From contig CAJUFO010000019.1 of assembly GCA_910585615.1 (NCBI GenBank), forward strand, positions 1 through 60,229: a stretch of DNA of 60,229 bases, written 5' to 3'. The position numbers were made by a program, and so were the translations under genes. Of the stretch, positions 1 to 7,718 are shown piece by piece. This stretch comes from an uncultured Acetatifactor sp. GTDB lineage: Bacteria; Bacillota; Clostridia; Lachnospirales; Lachnospiraceae. The notes below the pieces were generated by a model. That model saw only the letters and a program-made list of their open reading frames with translations. It searched no databases and had not been told where the DNA came from. Position 1 is the first letter of the stretch. Each line of letters starts with the position of its first letter.

Positions 1-54
1 AACCCGTGTTACCGCCGTGAAAGGGCGATGTCTTAACCGCTTGACCATGGAGCC
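1..54 (-). tRNA. tRNA-Glu (anticodon UUC), 3' part cut by window edge
   Basis: Read on the minus strand, the sequence starts GGCTCCATGGTCAAGCGG and runs through a D-loop, an anticodon stem CGCCC/GGCGG around the loop TTTCACG with anticodon TTC, and into the T arm, which is cut by the window edge. This is the usual bacterial tRNA-Glu(UUC). About 20 nt of the 3' end are missing. A good sigma-70 promoter lies about 90 nt upstream. Confidence 0.9.
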
Positions 55-142
55 GCTTCAGCCATACCTTTCCGGCCGCCTTGATAGCTTCCAGATGAAT
101 ATGCTTCTTCCTTGCCATCGTCTGCATGATGGCCCGGAATCT

Positions 143-171
143 ATAATACCATAACCGCCCGAATTTGACAA
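143..171 (-). promoter_or_regulatory. Sigma-70 promoter for tRNA-Glu
   Basis: On the minus strand a TTGTCA box is followed by exactly 17 bases and TATTAT, close to consensus. Transcription would start near position 135 and leave a leader of about 80 nt before the tRNA, which would need 5' processing. No other tRNA is visible in that leader. Confidence 0.7.
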
Positions 172-235
172 GAGGAATTTTTCTGTTTTTGAATTTTCTT
201 ATGTTGAAACTTATGTTGAAATCCGAAATGCATTT

Positions 236-949
236 CTATACCTCTACTACAAGCAGCCCTTCCCGCCCCATGGGCAGTTGCGCCTGCACTCCACCGTTTC
301 GGAAGAAAAATGCTCCGCCGTAGGCATCGCCCTCCGCCATGCAGTTGACCATCAGCACCTTTCCACAGCACTTTGCCGCCTGCCCTGCGTATTCCTGCCG
401 GATGCCGCCCTCCCATTCCTCCGGGGAATAGCTTATGTAGACCGGCCACAGCAGCACGTCCTCCCCCGCCCGGAACCGTTCCGGGTAATCCCACAGATCC
501 CCGCACAGCCCAATCAGGAATCTCCGGCCGCCATAGGCAAAGGGCAGCGTGCCCATCCCCTCCCGGTAATGGCCATCCGTCCGCCTGTATTCCTTCCATC
601 CTTTCGAAATCCTTCGGTAAAGCTGCCGTATCCTGCCCTCCCCCACCAGAGCCGCCGAGGAATATATGGCATCTCCGTCCAGCTCCGCGAAGCCGAAGAG
701 GATGTCTGTCTGCAATTCGACGGACAGGGCGCAGATGTCCTGAAAAGCTTCCGAATCCGTGCTGACCGCCATGTGCCTGTCCGCTTCAAAGTCCCAGTCG
801 AAGCAGTTGAATCCCTGCAGGAACGTCTCGCCGAAGCAGACCAGCCCGGCACCCGCTGCTTTCGCTTCCCTTGCGTAGCGCTCTATCTGTTTCCTGTTAT
901 AAGGCATATCCCTGTCAATCAGCCTCGCTGATGCCAGTGCTATCTTCAT
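236..949 (-). CDS. Carbon-nitrogen hydrolase (nitrilase superfamily)
   Basis: This 237-residue protein has the nitrilase-superfamily fold signature. The Glu-Lys-Cys triad can be read as Glu41 in CFGETFLQGF, Lys116 in RRISKGWKEY and Cys149 in LIGLCGDLWDYP. Family members hydrolyse amide or nitrile C-N bonds in the cytoplasm; the substrate cannot be read from sequence. The protein is somewhat shorter than typical amidases (260-300 residues) but contains all three catalytic segments. It is the last gene of a minus-strand run and lies 22 bp after the GH27 gene, so cotranscription is likely. The ATG at 949 follows a purine-rich AAAAAGGGGGAAAAG site. The family assignment is secure; the biological role is not. 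Confidence 0.85.
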   Translation of the reverse strand: MKIALASARLIDRDMPYNRKQIERYAREAKAAGAGLVCFGETFLQGFNCFDWDFEADRHMAVSTDSEAFQDICALSVELQTDILFGFAELDGDAIYSSAALVGEGRIRQLYRRISKGWKEYRRTDGHYREGMGTLPFAYGGRRFLIGLCGDLWDYPERFRAGEDVLLWPVYISYSPEEWEGGIRQEYAGQAAKCCGKVLMVNCMAEGDAYGGAFFFRNGGVQAQLPMGREGLLVVEV

Positions 950-971
950 TCTTTTCCCCCTTTTTCCGCGC

Positions 972-2279
972 TCAGCTCAGTTCAAACAGCTTCGCCCCAT
1001 GGGCAGGCACCTGGGCTGTGAGCATGCCCTGCGCCACGCTTCTCCTCTCGCCGCTCCACAGCTCCAGCGCCTCCTGCACCTGAGTCCTTCCGGCCCTGGC
1101 GAACTGCTCCACCCGGGCGCAGCAGCAGGAAATCACCGCCTCCCCCTCCCCCAGGTTGAAGAACGCCAGATACCGCTCCCCGGTCTCCTCATTCATGCAG
1201 CTCCATATGGCGTGACTTTCGTCCCGCTCCATCTGCTTTCCTGCATAGGCATTGCCCGTGAGCTTCAGGATATCCTTCCTGGTCAGGAGCCACTTCGTCC
1301 ACTCGTCCAGCTTCGTCAGCTCCGCGCCCACCATCAGGGGAGAGCCGAAGACGCACCAGAGGGTCAGCATGGTCTTCTGCTCCTCCTTGGTGAAATTGGT
1401 ATTCCACTCCCCTCTGCCGAAGCCTCCGCCAAGCTTGCCTAAGGGCAGCATGTCGCAGTCAGGGTAGCAGCCCTCCGCCACATGGTCCTGCCAGAGCTCG
1501 CAGCGGTAGAACATGTTCGCCAGAAGCTCCCACTTGTCCCAGAAATCGTCCGTGATGCGCCACATATTGGCATATCTTCCGTACTGCCAGGCCCTGTCGA
1601 TATGGGCTGGTCCCGGGGAGAGGCTGAGCACGATGTCCCGGCCGGATTTCTCGATGGCCTCATGGAGCATTTTGGTCTCGTGCCAGCCGCTGAAGCTGTC
1701 GTTTCTGTACATCCAGCTATCGCAGATATCATCGCATTTGATGAAGTCCACGCCCCAGGACGCGTACATCCCAATCAGGCCGTCATAATAAGCCCGTCCC
1801 GCTGCATTGTCCCGCACCCCGTACATGTCCGGGTTCCAGCCGCAGACAGAGGCCGGGTCTGCGGCATCCGCCGCCGTGTACGGGCAGCCCGCTATGGGCA
1901 GGTGCTGATGGGCCGCAAGCCTGGGAATGCCCCGCATGATGTGGATGCCGAACTTCAGGCCCAGGCTGTGGACATAATCCGCCAATGGGCCGAACCCCCT
2001 GCCCTCTGCCGCCGAGGGGAAACGGTTCACCGCAGGCTGATATCTGCCGTATCCGTCCATCTCCATGTCCCCGAAGGGGATGTACTGGAATTCGCTCCTT
2101 CGGCTCCCGGCATCCTTCGCGTACCACTGGATGTCCACCACTACGTACTCCCAACCGCAGTCCTTTAAGTTCGCCGCCATATAGTCGGCATTGGCTTTCA
2201 CCTGCTCCTCGGTGACAGTGGTGTCATAATAATCGTAGCTGTTCCACCCCATGGGGGCCTTTTTCATTGTCATTTTCAT
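972..2279 (-). CDS. GH27-family glycosidase (alpha-galactosidase-like)
   Basis: This 435-residue TIM-barrel enzyme begins with the GH27 hallmark APMGWNSYDYY near its N-terminus. A candidate nucleophile Asp183 lies in FIKCDDICDSW, and an acid/base Asp at 244 or 245 lies in WRITDDFWDKW. GH27 retaining enzymes remove alpha-linked galactose or N-acetylgalactosamine; some members act on other linkages. There is no signal peptide, so it probably acts on imported oligosaccharides in the cytoplasm. An open frame extends 20 codons further upstream, but the ATG at 2279 is preceded by an AGGA site at suitable spacing and fits the family N-terminus. It sits between the nitrilase and the heparinase-like gene in one minus-strand run. 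Confidence 0.88.
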   Translation of the reverse strand: MKMTMKKAPMGWNSYDYYDTTVTEEQVKANADYMAANLKDCGWEYVVVDIQWYAKDAGSRRSEFQYIPFGDMEMDGYGRYQPAVNRFPSAAEGRGFGPLADYVHSLGLKFGIHIMRGIPRLAAHQHLPIAGCPYTAADAADPASVCGWNPDMYGVRDNAAGRAYYDGLIGMYASWGVDFIKCDDICDSWMYRNDSFSGWHETKMLHEAIEKSGRDIVLSLSPGPAHIDRAWQYGRYANMWRITDDFWDKWELLANMFYRCELWQDHVAEGCYPDCDMLPLGKLGGGFGRGEWNTNFTKEEQKTMLTLWCVFGSPLMVGAELTKLDEWTKWLLTRKDILKLTGNAYAGKQMERDESHAIWSCMNEETGERYLAFFNLGEGEAVISCCCARVEQFARAGRTQVQEALELWSGERRSVAQGMLTAQVPAHGAKLFELS

Positions 2280-2373
2280 TGTGCTCGTCCTGCTTTCTTT
2301 TTTATATGTTTTATATGGATATCTCTTCCCAGTACGCAAAAATTTCTGCTTCCCCTGGCAGCCTCTTCCTCAT

Positions 2374-4182
2374 TCACACTGCCCGCACCGTGAACCGGGC
2401 CGAGAGGTCTCCGGCCTTTCCCGTGCCGGGCACCTCCCACTGAATCAGCCACACATCCCTATGATGTCCGCCGTGGTCGCTGAAATCCTGGCGGATACAG
2501 TCTACCTTTACCTCAGGGCCTTCTATGGTCACCACGCAGCCGCTGTGCGGCCCCTGTATCCGCAGGGTATTGCCCTGAATCTCCGGCTTCCAGCAGGTTA
2601 CCAGGTTCTCCCGGATGGACTGCAATCGCTCTGTCACTTGGAAGCGGTCCTCTACCCGCAGGGTTCCCTCGGCCTCATCCCAGTCCAGCCTGCGGGTCAG
2701 GGATTTCAGTTCCGGATTGGCATACGCCCCGGCGAAGCTGATGAGGGTGCTGTCAGGACCCTGGGCGTCGAAACGCCCACAGCCGTATTCTTCTCCCGCC
2801 AGCTGCTCCCTGCCGTCAATGAGGGGGACATTGTGGCCCAGCGACCTGCAGCAGAGATGCTCGTACCGTTTCTCCGAAAAATATTCTCTGGTATATTCTC
2901 CGCAGCCCAGATCCGTCAGCAGGAAATCCTCTCCGTTTATATAGAAGAAACTGCCCACATCATTGTGGTTGTGGGGCTCTCCGTTGTGCCCGCCCTTTGC
3001 CGCCATGCCGGCTCCGTTCGCGCTCCGGCAGATGATCCACTGGGCATCCGGCAGCACCATCCGGCCTGCGGCGACTTCCCTTCCTGCCGCTTTCTTCCCG
3101 ACATCCCCTGTTCCGCCTGTTTCCCCTCCGGCATTTCCCTTTCCAGCATCCGCCTCTTCCTCAGCCCGGACTCCCTGGCCTCTCAGGAAATCGATATACT
3201 CCTTTGTCCAGGTCAGGTTGCGGTACAGCCCCATCCAGCGGTAGCAGTTGTCTCCATCAAGGCCGGCGGCCCGTTCCATGGGCGGGATTTGGGCCTCGGG
3301 ATATTTCATGGCCAGATAGCAGGTGAGGCCCACGCGGAATCTCTCATCGGCAGACCCGTCCGCGAAGCTTACCGTCCTGCCGCTGGGGAAATAACACTTT
3401 GCCTGGAACGCCGCTATCCTGGCCAGCTTCTCACTGCGGAACAGATCCCGTCTTCCTTTCGTAAATTCATACAGCTGTCCGGCGAATCCGGCAAAATAGG
3501 TCATACCATAGGTAAAGTAGCCCAGGCCCTCCAGGCAGGCGCCGTCCTCCGCAAAGCTTTTCAGATAGTATGTTTCCAGGGCGTGGCAGATTCTCTCCAG
3601 AATGGCTGTCAGCTCTTCCGGCCTGTCCTTGAGCATGTACATGGCGGCGCTTCCCACGCTGCCGCCGCAGACGGCGCACCAGTTGCTGGCACCGTATTCC
3701 CAATGGGAGTAGGGCGGCCTTGAGGCGGAGAAGGGCGCCAGCACCCGGCGCATGACCTCCTGCTTCACGGTCCTCACTGTCTCCTGGGAAAGGCGGCCGC
3801 CCAGCAGGGAGGCGATCTCCGCCAGGGTCTGGGCCGTTTCCGCCGCGAACAAGTCTACGTATGTACGCCAGTTTTCATCCGTCATACGGTTTACATGGGC
3901 CGGAAGCGCCCAGCATTCTTCCGCGCAGATTCCCTCCAGGATATCCTCCAGCTTCTGGATATCCCTCTCCTCCCCGTCCAGGATTGCCTTCAGGCCAAAG
4001 ACGGCCAGGAATTTCCTTCTCTCAAAATATACGTCCTCATAAATCAGGCGGTTTCCTGTATTCTCATAAATCGCGAATAGATCCTCCGTAGGCTCGGGCA
4101 TCTCCTCTGCCCGCAGCTTCTCCGCCTCCTGGCGGATGCTCTCGCAATAGTCCTCATAGTAACGCTCTAGTTCCCGCAGCAT
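2374..4182 (-). CDS. Heparinase II/III-like polysaccharide lyase family protein
   Basis: This 602-residue protein has an N-terminal helical toroid part and a C-terminal beta-sandwich. The key segment KGGHNGEPHNHNDVGSFF, followed by FLLTDLGCGEY and a downstream RSLGHNVPLIDG, matches the heparinase II/III-like family (PF07940), whose lyases act on uronic-acid polysaccharides such as heparin, heparan or alginate. Many gut Firmicute members have untested substrates. No signal peptide is seen, so it likely processes imported oligosaccharides. The ATG at 4182 is chosen because a perfect AAAGGAGG lies 5 bases upstream; the open frame runs 15 codons further without such a site. It is followed after 94 bp by the GH27 gene. 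Confidence 0.82.
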   Translation of the reverse strand: MLRELERYYEDYCESIRQEAEKLRAEEMPEPTEDLFAIYENTGNRLIYEDVYFERRKFLAVFGLKAILDGEERDIQKLEDILEGICAEECWALPAHVNRMTDENWRTYVDLFAAETAQTLAEIASLLGGRLSQETVRTVKQEVMRRVLAPFSASRPPYSHWEYGASNWCAVCGGSVGSAAMYMLKDRPEELTAILERICHALETYYLKSFAEDGACLEGLGYFTYGMTYFAGFAGQLYEFTKGRRDLFRSEKLARIAAFQAKCYFPSGRTVSFADGSADERFRVGLTCYLAMKYPEAQIPPMERAAGLDGDNCYRWMGLYRNLTWTKEYIDFLRGQGVRAEEEADAGKGNAGGETGGTGDVGKKAAGREVAAGRMVLPDAQWIICRSANGAGMAAKGGHNGEPHNHNDVGSFFYINGEDFLLTDLGCGEYTREYFSEKRYEHLCCRSLGHNVPLIDGREQLAGEEYGCGRFDAQGPDSTLISFAGAYANPELKSLTRRLDWDEAEGTLRVEDRFQVTERLQSIRENLVTCWKPEIQGNTLRIQGPHSGCVVTIEGPEVKVDCIRQDFSDHGGHHRDVWLIQWEVPGTGKAGDLSARFTVRAV

Positions 4183-4294
4183 GTCAGCCTCCTTTGGTGT
4201 ATGGGTTCGGTTGTCTACCGCTTTCATTATACAACGCTTTTGGGGGAAAATGGAGATTTTTTGTTTTCTTTTTGATATATTTTAGGGTGGCAAC

Positions 4295-4340
4295 AAAAAA
4301 AGGCATGCATCCTGCAAAATATGCTCAGCAGTTACATGCC
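4295..4340 (-). terminator. Rho-independent terminator after the TVP38-family gene
   Basis: On the minus strand GGCATG pairs with CATGCC, with an inner CTGC/GCAG pair, followed immediately by seven T residues. It lies 75 bp after the stop of the TVP38-family gene, separating it from the heparinase-like gene downstream. Confidence 0.75.
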
Positions 4341-4414
4341 TGTGTCATATGTGGGAAGTTTGTGGTATCGTCGGTAGCCCCTGGCCTGTATCGAGAAGCG
4401 GAATTCCACTAGGC

Positions 4415-5020
4415 CTACGCCATCGCCGCCGTCATGATGCAATAGGCCAGGATGCACCAGGGCTTTCCCAGCAGGATGATTGCAACGAATTTCCGCGCGC
4501 TCATCTTCGTCAGTCCGGTAAAGTAGCAGAAATAATCGTCAGGGAACAAGGGCAATACCATCCCAAGAAACAGCACCACGGTATAGAACCTGCTCCCGGC
4601 GGCCCATGTGGCCCATTTCTCGTACTTCTCCCCGGGGAACATCCGGCTCACCAGACCGCTGCCGTACTTCCTGGCCAGCCAGAAGGCGATGATGGAGCCT
4701 GCGGAAATGCCGATGTAATTGCACCAAAAGCCCCCGGCGGCACCGAACATCATAGTTCCCACCACACAGCCGAAGAGCCCGGGCAGCACCGGCAGTATCA
4801 CCTGGGCTGCCTGCACCGCCACCAGGAAGAGCGGCGCGGCCAGGCCGAATCCCGCCACGTACTTCTGGAAGGTCTCCACAGAGTCGAACCGGCCGTCCAG
4901 CCAGGCTTTCGCCAGGATTACCACAAAGGCACCGCACAGCGCAGCCAGGCCTATGGTCATGAGCTTTTTGTTCTTTTCTATCTGTCTGTCGATTGTCTGT
5001 TGTCTGTATACTGTTTCCAT
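4415..5020 (-). CDS. TVP38/TMEM64 (DedA-like, VTT-domain) membrane protein
   Basis: This 201-residue integral membrane protein has a first hydrophobic helix near residues 20-38, a long hydrophobic stretch near 65-125 and C-terminal helices to residue 200. The VTT-domain segment includes GAAGGFWCNYIGISAGSIIAF and MVLPLFPDDYFCYFTGLT, typical of TVP38/TMEM64 proteins (PF09335). The family is linked to lipid scrambling or transport, but the substrate in this organism is unknown. GGAGG lies 4 bases before the ATG. The gene is flanked by glycoside-hydrolase genes but has its own terminator, so it may be transcribed separately; a functional link to the neighbours is not evident. Confidence 0.85.
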   Translation of the reverse strand: METVYRQQTIDRQIEKNKKLMTIGLAALCGAFVVILAKAWLDGRFDSVETFQKYVAGFGLAAPLFLVAVQAAQVILPVLPGLFGCVVGTMMFGAAGGFWCNYIGISAGSIIAFWLARKYGSGLVSRMFPGEKYEKWATWAAGSRFYTVVLFLGMVLPLFPDDYFCYFTGLTKMSARKFVAIILLGKPWCILAYCIMTAAMA

Positions 5021-5244
5021 ACATCCTCCCCATTATTTCGGTTTTTTCTTTCTGCCGTCTCCCTGCCATCAGGAGCCTGGCCATCTCATTTGTTCTTTGT
5101 TTAGTATAGCTTCCGTTTCTTAAATACATGCCCCTATAATTCTAAACAAATCTGAAAGAAATCCGAAATATTTGTTTTGGTGGAGAATGTCTGTCTGTTC
5201 AGCCTGTCAGCCGTTTTCCACGCCAGTCCTGCATCCCCGGATAC

Positions 5245-7215
5245 TCACTTCCCGATCCGCAGCACCGCGAATGAAAGCGGCGGCAGCACAATGCCCTCTC
5301 CCGGCTGGAAGGTCTTCCTATAGGGGACAACCCTCTCCGGGCTCTCCAATGTATTATAGGCATCCCGCTCCGGGCCGATGAGGATTTCGGCCTGAATCCG
5401 GGGACTCTCCCTCCAGCCCTCGGGCAGGGTGAGCGTCAGATTCCGCTCCGTTTCCCCGGCATTGACCACCTTCAGGATGATATCGCCGCTTCCCTCACAG
5501 AGGCTGGCGGTATGATACAGGCCATCCGCGTCGGCTGTCTTCTCCCCGCCCCGGGTATCCAGCACCGCATCCCCCATGTTACAGGCGTACATTTTCTGCA
5601 CATAGTAGCTGGGGGTACCGTAGCAGGTGGCTCCATCGAACCAGATCATGTCCGGCGACCACTGGGTGTAGCCCATCCTGGCGAAGAGGGGCGCGTAAGA
5701 AGCCAGCACCACCACGTCCGCGTTGCGCTCCACGCCTGTCAGGAACGCCGCCTCCGCCAGGGCGCCGTCCAGGGTATTGGCCTGGGGCATGTTGAACCCG
5801 TTCCTGGGATGGGCCGCGTACTCTCCGGAGAACACCTTCACCTTTCTGTCATAATCATCGTAAAAGTCCACATGCTCGTACAGCCATTTGGGCTTCACAT
5901 AATAATGCTCGTCCACGGCGTACACGAAATCAGCCTGCTCCTCATGGGCGTGGTAGAACGCCCAGGCTTTCGTATACCGGTCTGATGTCACGTCCGGCCC
6001 GGCGGAGCCGATGAGCTTGATTTCTGGCGCATTCTCGTGAATGGCTTTCTCGAAGATTTCGTAGCGTTCAAAGAAATCCGCTTCTTCCGTCTGCCACTGC
6101 TCGTTGCCGATGCCCAGCATGCTCAGTCCGAAAGGCTCTCTGTGCCCCATTTCTGCCCGGACGGCGCCCCAGGGCGTATCCGTGTCCCCATTGGCAAATT
6201 CAATCAGGTCCAGCGCGTCCTGCACAAATTCCTGAAAGGCCGCCGTATCCCGCCCCACCATTTCTTTGGACTGATATTGGCACGCGAAGCCCACGTTCAT
6301 TACCGGCAGCGGCTTCGCCCCAATCAGCTCACAGAGCAGGAAATATTCGTAATATCCCAGCCCCAGAGTCTGGTTGTAATGGCTGTAAGCGCCCTCGTAG
6401 TCGTTTTCTTTCTTGGTCTCATGGACGGCCCAGCGGTTCCAGTTGTTCCGCCTGGCCCACACAGGCTTCAAGCTGTCCTTGTAGCGATAGCGGTTGGCCA
6501 GGGTATTGCCCTCCACTATGCAGCCGCCGGGGAAGCGCAGGAAGCCCGGGTGGAGATTTTTAAGCATGTCGAACAGATCCCTCCGGAAGATTCCCGCCAC
6601 GGCGTCACAGGGCATCAGGGACACGAAATCCAGCTCCACGATGCCGGCTTCCGACAGGCACAGCACGAAATCCCCCCGCTCCACGTCCGCCTCTGCCCGA
6701 AGCGAAAGCTCATATTTCCGGAAGCGGTTGTAGGTCTCCTCTCGGCCTGCCCCGGCGGATATCTTTCCCTGGGCGCAGCGCACCCCGTCCTTTTCCACGA
6801 AGAGCTCAAATGCCCCCTGGAACTTTACGCACCTGGCCCAGAATACAGCTTTGTAGTCCATTCCTTTTTTCAGATAAATGCCGTCATAGGCTTTATTTCG
6901 GACACCCGCCCCGGCTTGGGCGGCCTCCAGCCTCATATAGTGGGGGTTCTCCTCACTGTGAGGGCTGCCTGTGACGAAGCGGCACTTCACCCTGTTTTCA
7001 GCGTCCGCCGGATAGGGGCTCCAGGCATAGCCGCCGTTGTACTCCACATGATAGTCGCAGGCGTCCCCTGTTGCCTTCACGAACTCAAAGGAACGGTTCT
7101 CCAGCATCTCCGCATACAGCCCGCCGTCCGCGGCGTAATTGATGTCCTCGAAGAACAGCCCTATCATGCCCTCCTGTATCCTTGCCTTTTTCTCTGATCC
7201 GATTGTTATCTCCAT
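5245..7215 (-). CDS. GH51 alpha-L-arabinofuranosidase
   Basis: This 656-residue protein has the GH51 architecture: an N-terminal carbohydrate-binding-like part, a TIM barrel and a C-terminal beta-sandwich. The acid/base is Glu372 in MLGIGNEQW and the nucleophile is Glu465 in VFSGEYAAHP. The segment GFLRFPGGCIVEGN is also a family hallmark. GH51 enzymes release terminal L-arabinofuranose from arabinan or arabinoxylan oligosaccharides. No signal peptide is visible, implying cytoplasmic action. The ATG at 7215 (MEITIGSEKKAR) fits the family start; the frame runs on upstream without homology. It is the first gene of the left minus-strand CAZyme group. Confidence 0.92.
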   Translation of the reverse strand: MEITIGSEKKARIQEGMIGLFFEDINYAADGGLYAEMLENRSFEFVKATGDACDYHVEYNGGYAWSPYPADAENRVKCRFVTGSPHSEENPHYMRLEAAQAGAGVRNKAYDGIYLKKGMDYKAVFWARCVKFQGAFELFVEKDGVRCAQGKISAGAGREETYNRFRKYELSLRAEADVERGDFVLCLSEAGIVELDFVSLMPCDAVAGIFRRDLFDMLKNLHPGFLRFPGGCIVEGNTLANRYRYKDSLKPVWARRNNWNRWAVHETKKENDYEGAYSHYNQTLGLGYYEYFLLCELIGAKPLPVMNVGFACQYQSKEMVGRDTAAFQEFVQDALDLIEFANGDTDTPWGAVRAEMGHREPFGLSMLGIGNEQWQTEEADFFERYEIFEKAIHENAPEIKLIGSAGPDVTSDRYTKAWAFYHAHEEQADFVYAVDEHYYVKPKWLYEHVDFYDDYDRKVKVFSGEYAAHPRNGFNMPQANTLDGALAEAAFLTGVERNADVVVLASYAPLFARMGYTQWSPDMIWFDGATCYGTPSYYVQKMYACNMGDAVLDTRGGEKTADADGLYHTASLCEGSGDIILKVVNAGETERNLTLTLPEGWRESPRIQAEILIGPERDAYNTLESPERVVPYRKTFQPGEGIVLPPLSFAVLRIGK

Positions 7216-7365
7216 GCTTGCTGACTTTCCTTTCCTGTGTTTTTTTGGCTGCACACAGGCTGCGCGCTCCGCAGATGGCAGAGGGCCAGCCTGTAGGCAA
7301 AACCGGATTTCCTTACTGGGCATATATTTCTAAAAATGATGTAATCTTCCCATATGTCTTACTCC

Positions 7366-7587
7366 TCATCTAATAGACTCCGTCATCCCGGGAATGGAGT
7401 CCAGAAATAATGTCTCCTGTATTGCATTCCAGTCTTCCTCTGACAGAAGAACCGCGTTCCCCTTTTTCCCAACTATCAGCATCGGCTCATTGTACTGATT
7501 TACGTTTTCTATCAGATGGTAAAAATCCTTTCTTGCATCTGGCTCCTTAAGCATCAGTTTGCCCACAAAATTAAATCCCATGGACAT
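7366..7587 (-). CDS. Orphan type II antitoxin, Phd/YefM family, altered ends
   Basis: The segment DARKDFYHLIENVNQYNEP followed by MLIVGKKGNAVLLSEEDWNAIQETLFLDSIPGM is the YefM/Phd antitoxin core that binds DNA and neutralises a RelE/YoeB-type toxin. The usual N-terminal strand is replaced here by an unrelated MSMGFNFVGKLMLKEP segment. The protein stops right after MTESIR, where family members normally continue into the toxin-binding tail. No YoeB/Txe gene follows; the next 150 bp code for nothing similar. No convincing ribosome binding site precedes the ATG at 7587, and an internal ATG at 7554 is an alternative start. It is probably a decaying antitoxin without its toxin. Confidence 0.6.
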   Translation of the reverse strand: MSMGFNFVGKLMLKEPDARKDFYHLIENVNQYNEPMLIVGKKGNAVLLSEEDWNAIQETLFLDSIPGMTESIR

Positions 7588-7718
7588 TTAGCAGTAGAAT
7601 GACGAGATTTTACATGTCTAATTCATTATGGCGTACGCAAACACGTACGTCAAGCCCCAATACAACACATTCCACTAAAATTCCTTCCTCCAGCCCGTCT
7701 TCTCCATATCATTCACCC

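Noticed and set aside
2251..3723. 490-codon plus-strand frame opposite the heparinase-like gene
   Set aside because: Shadow of a well-supported gene on the other strand.
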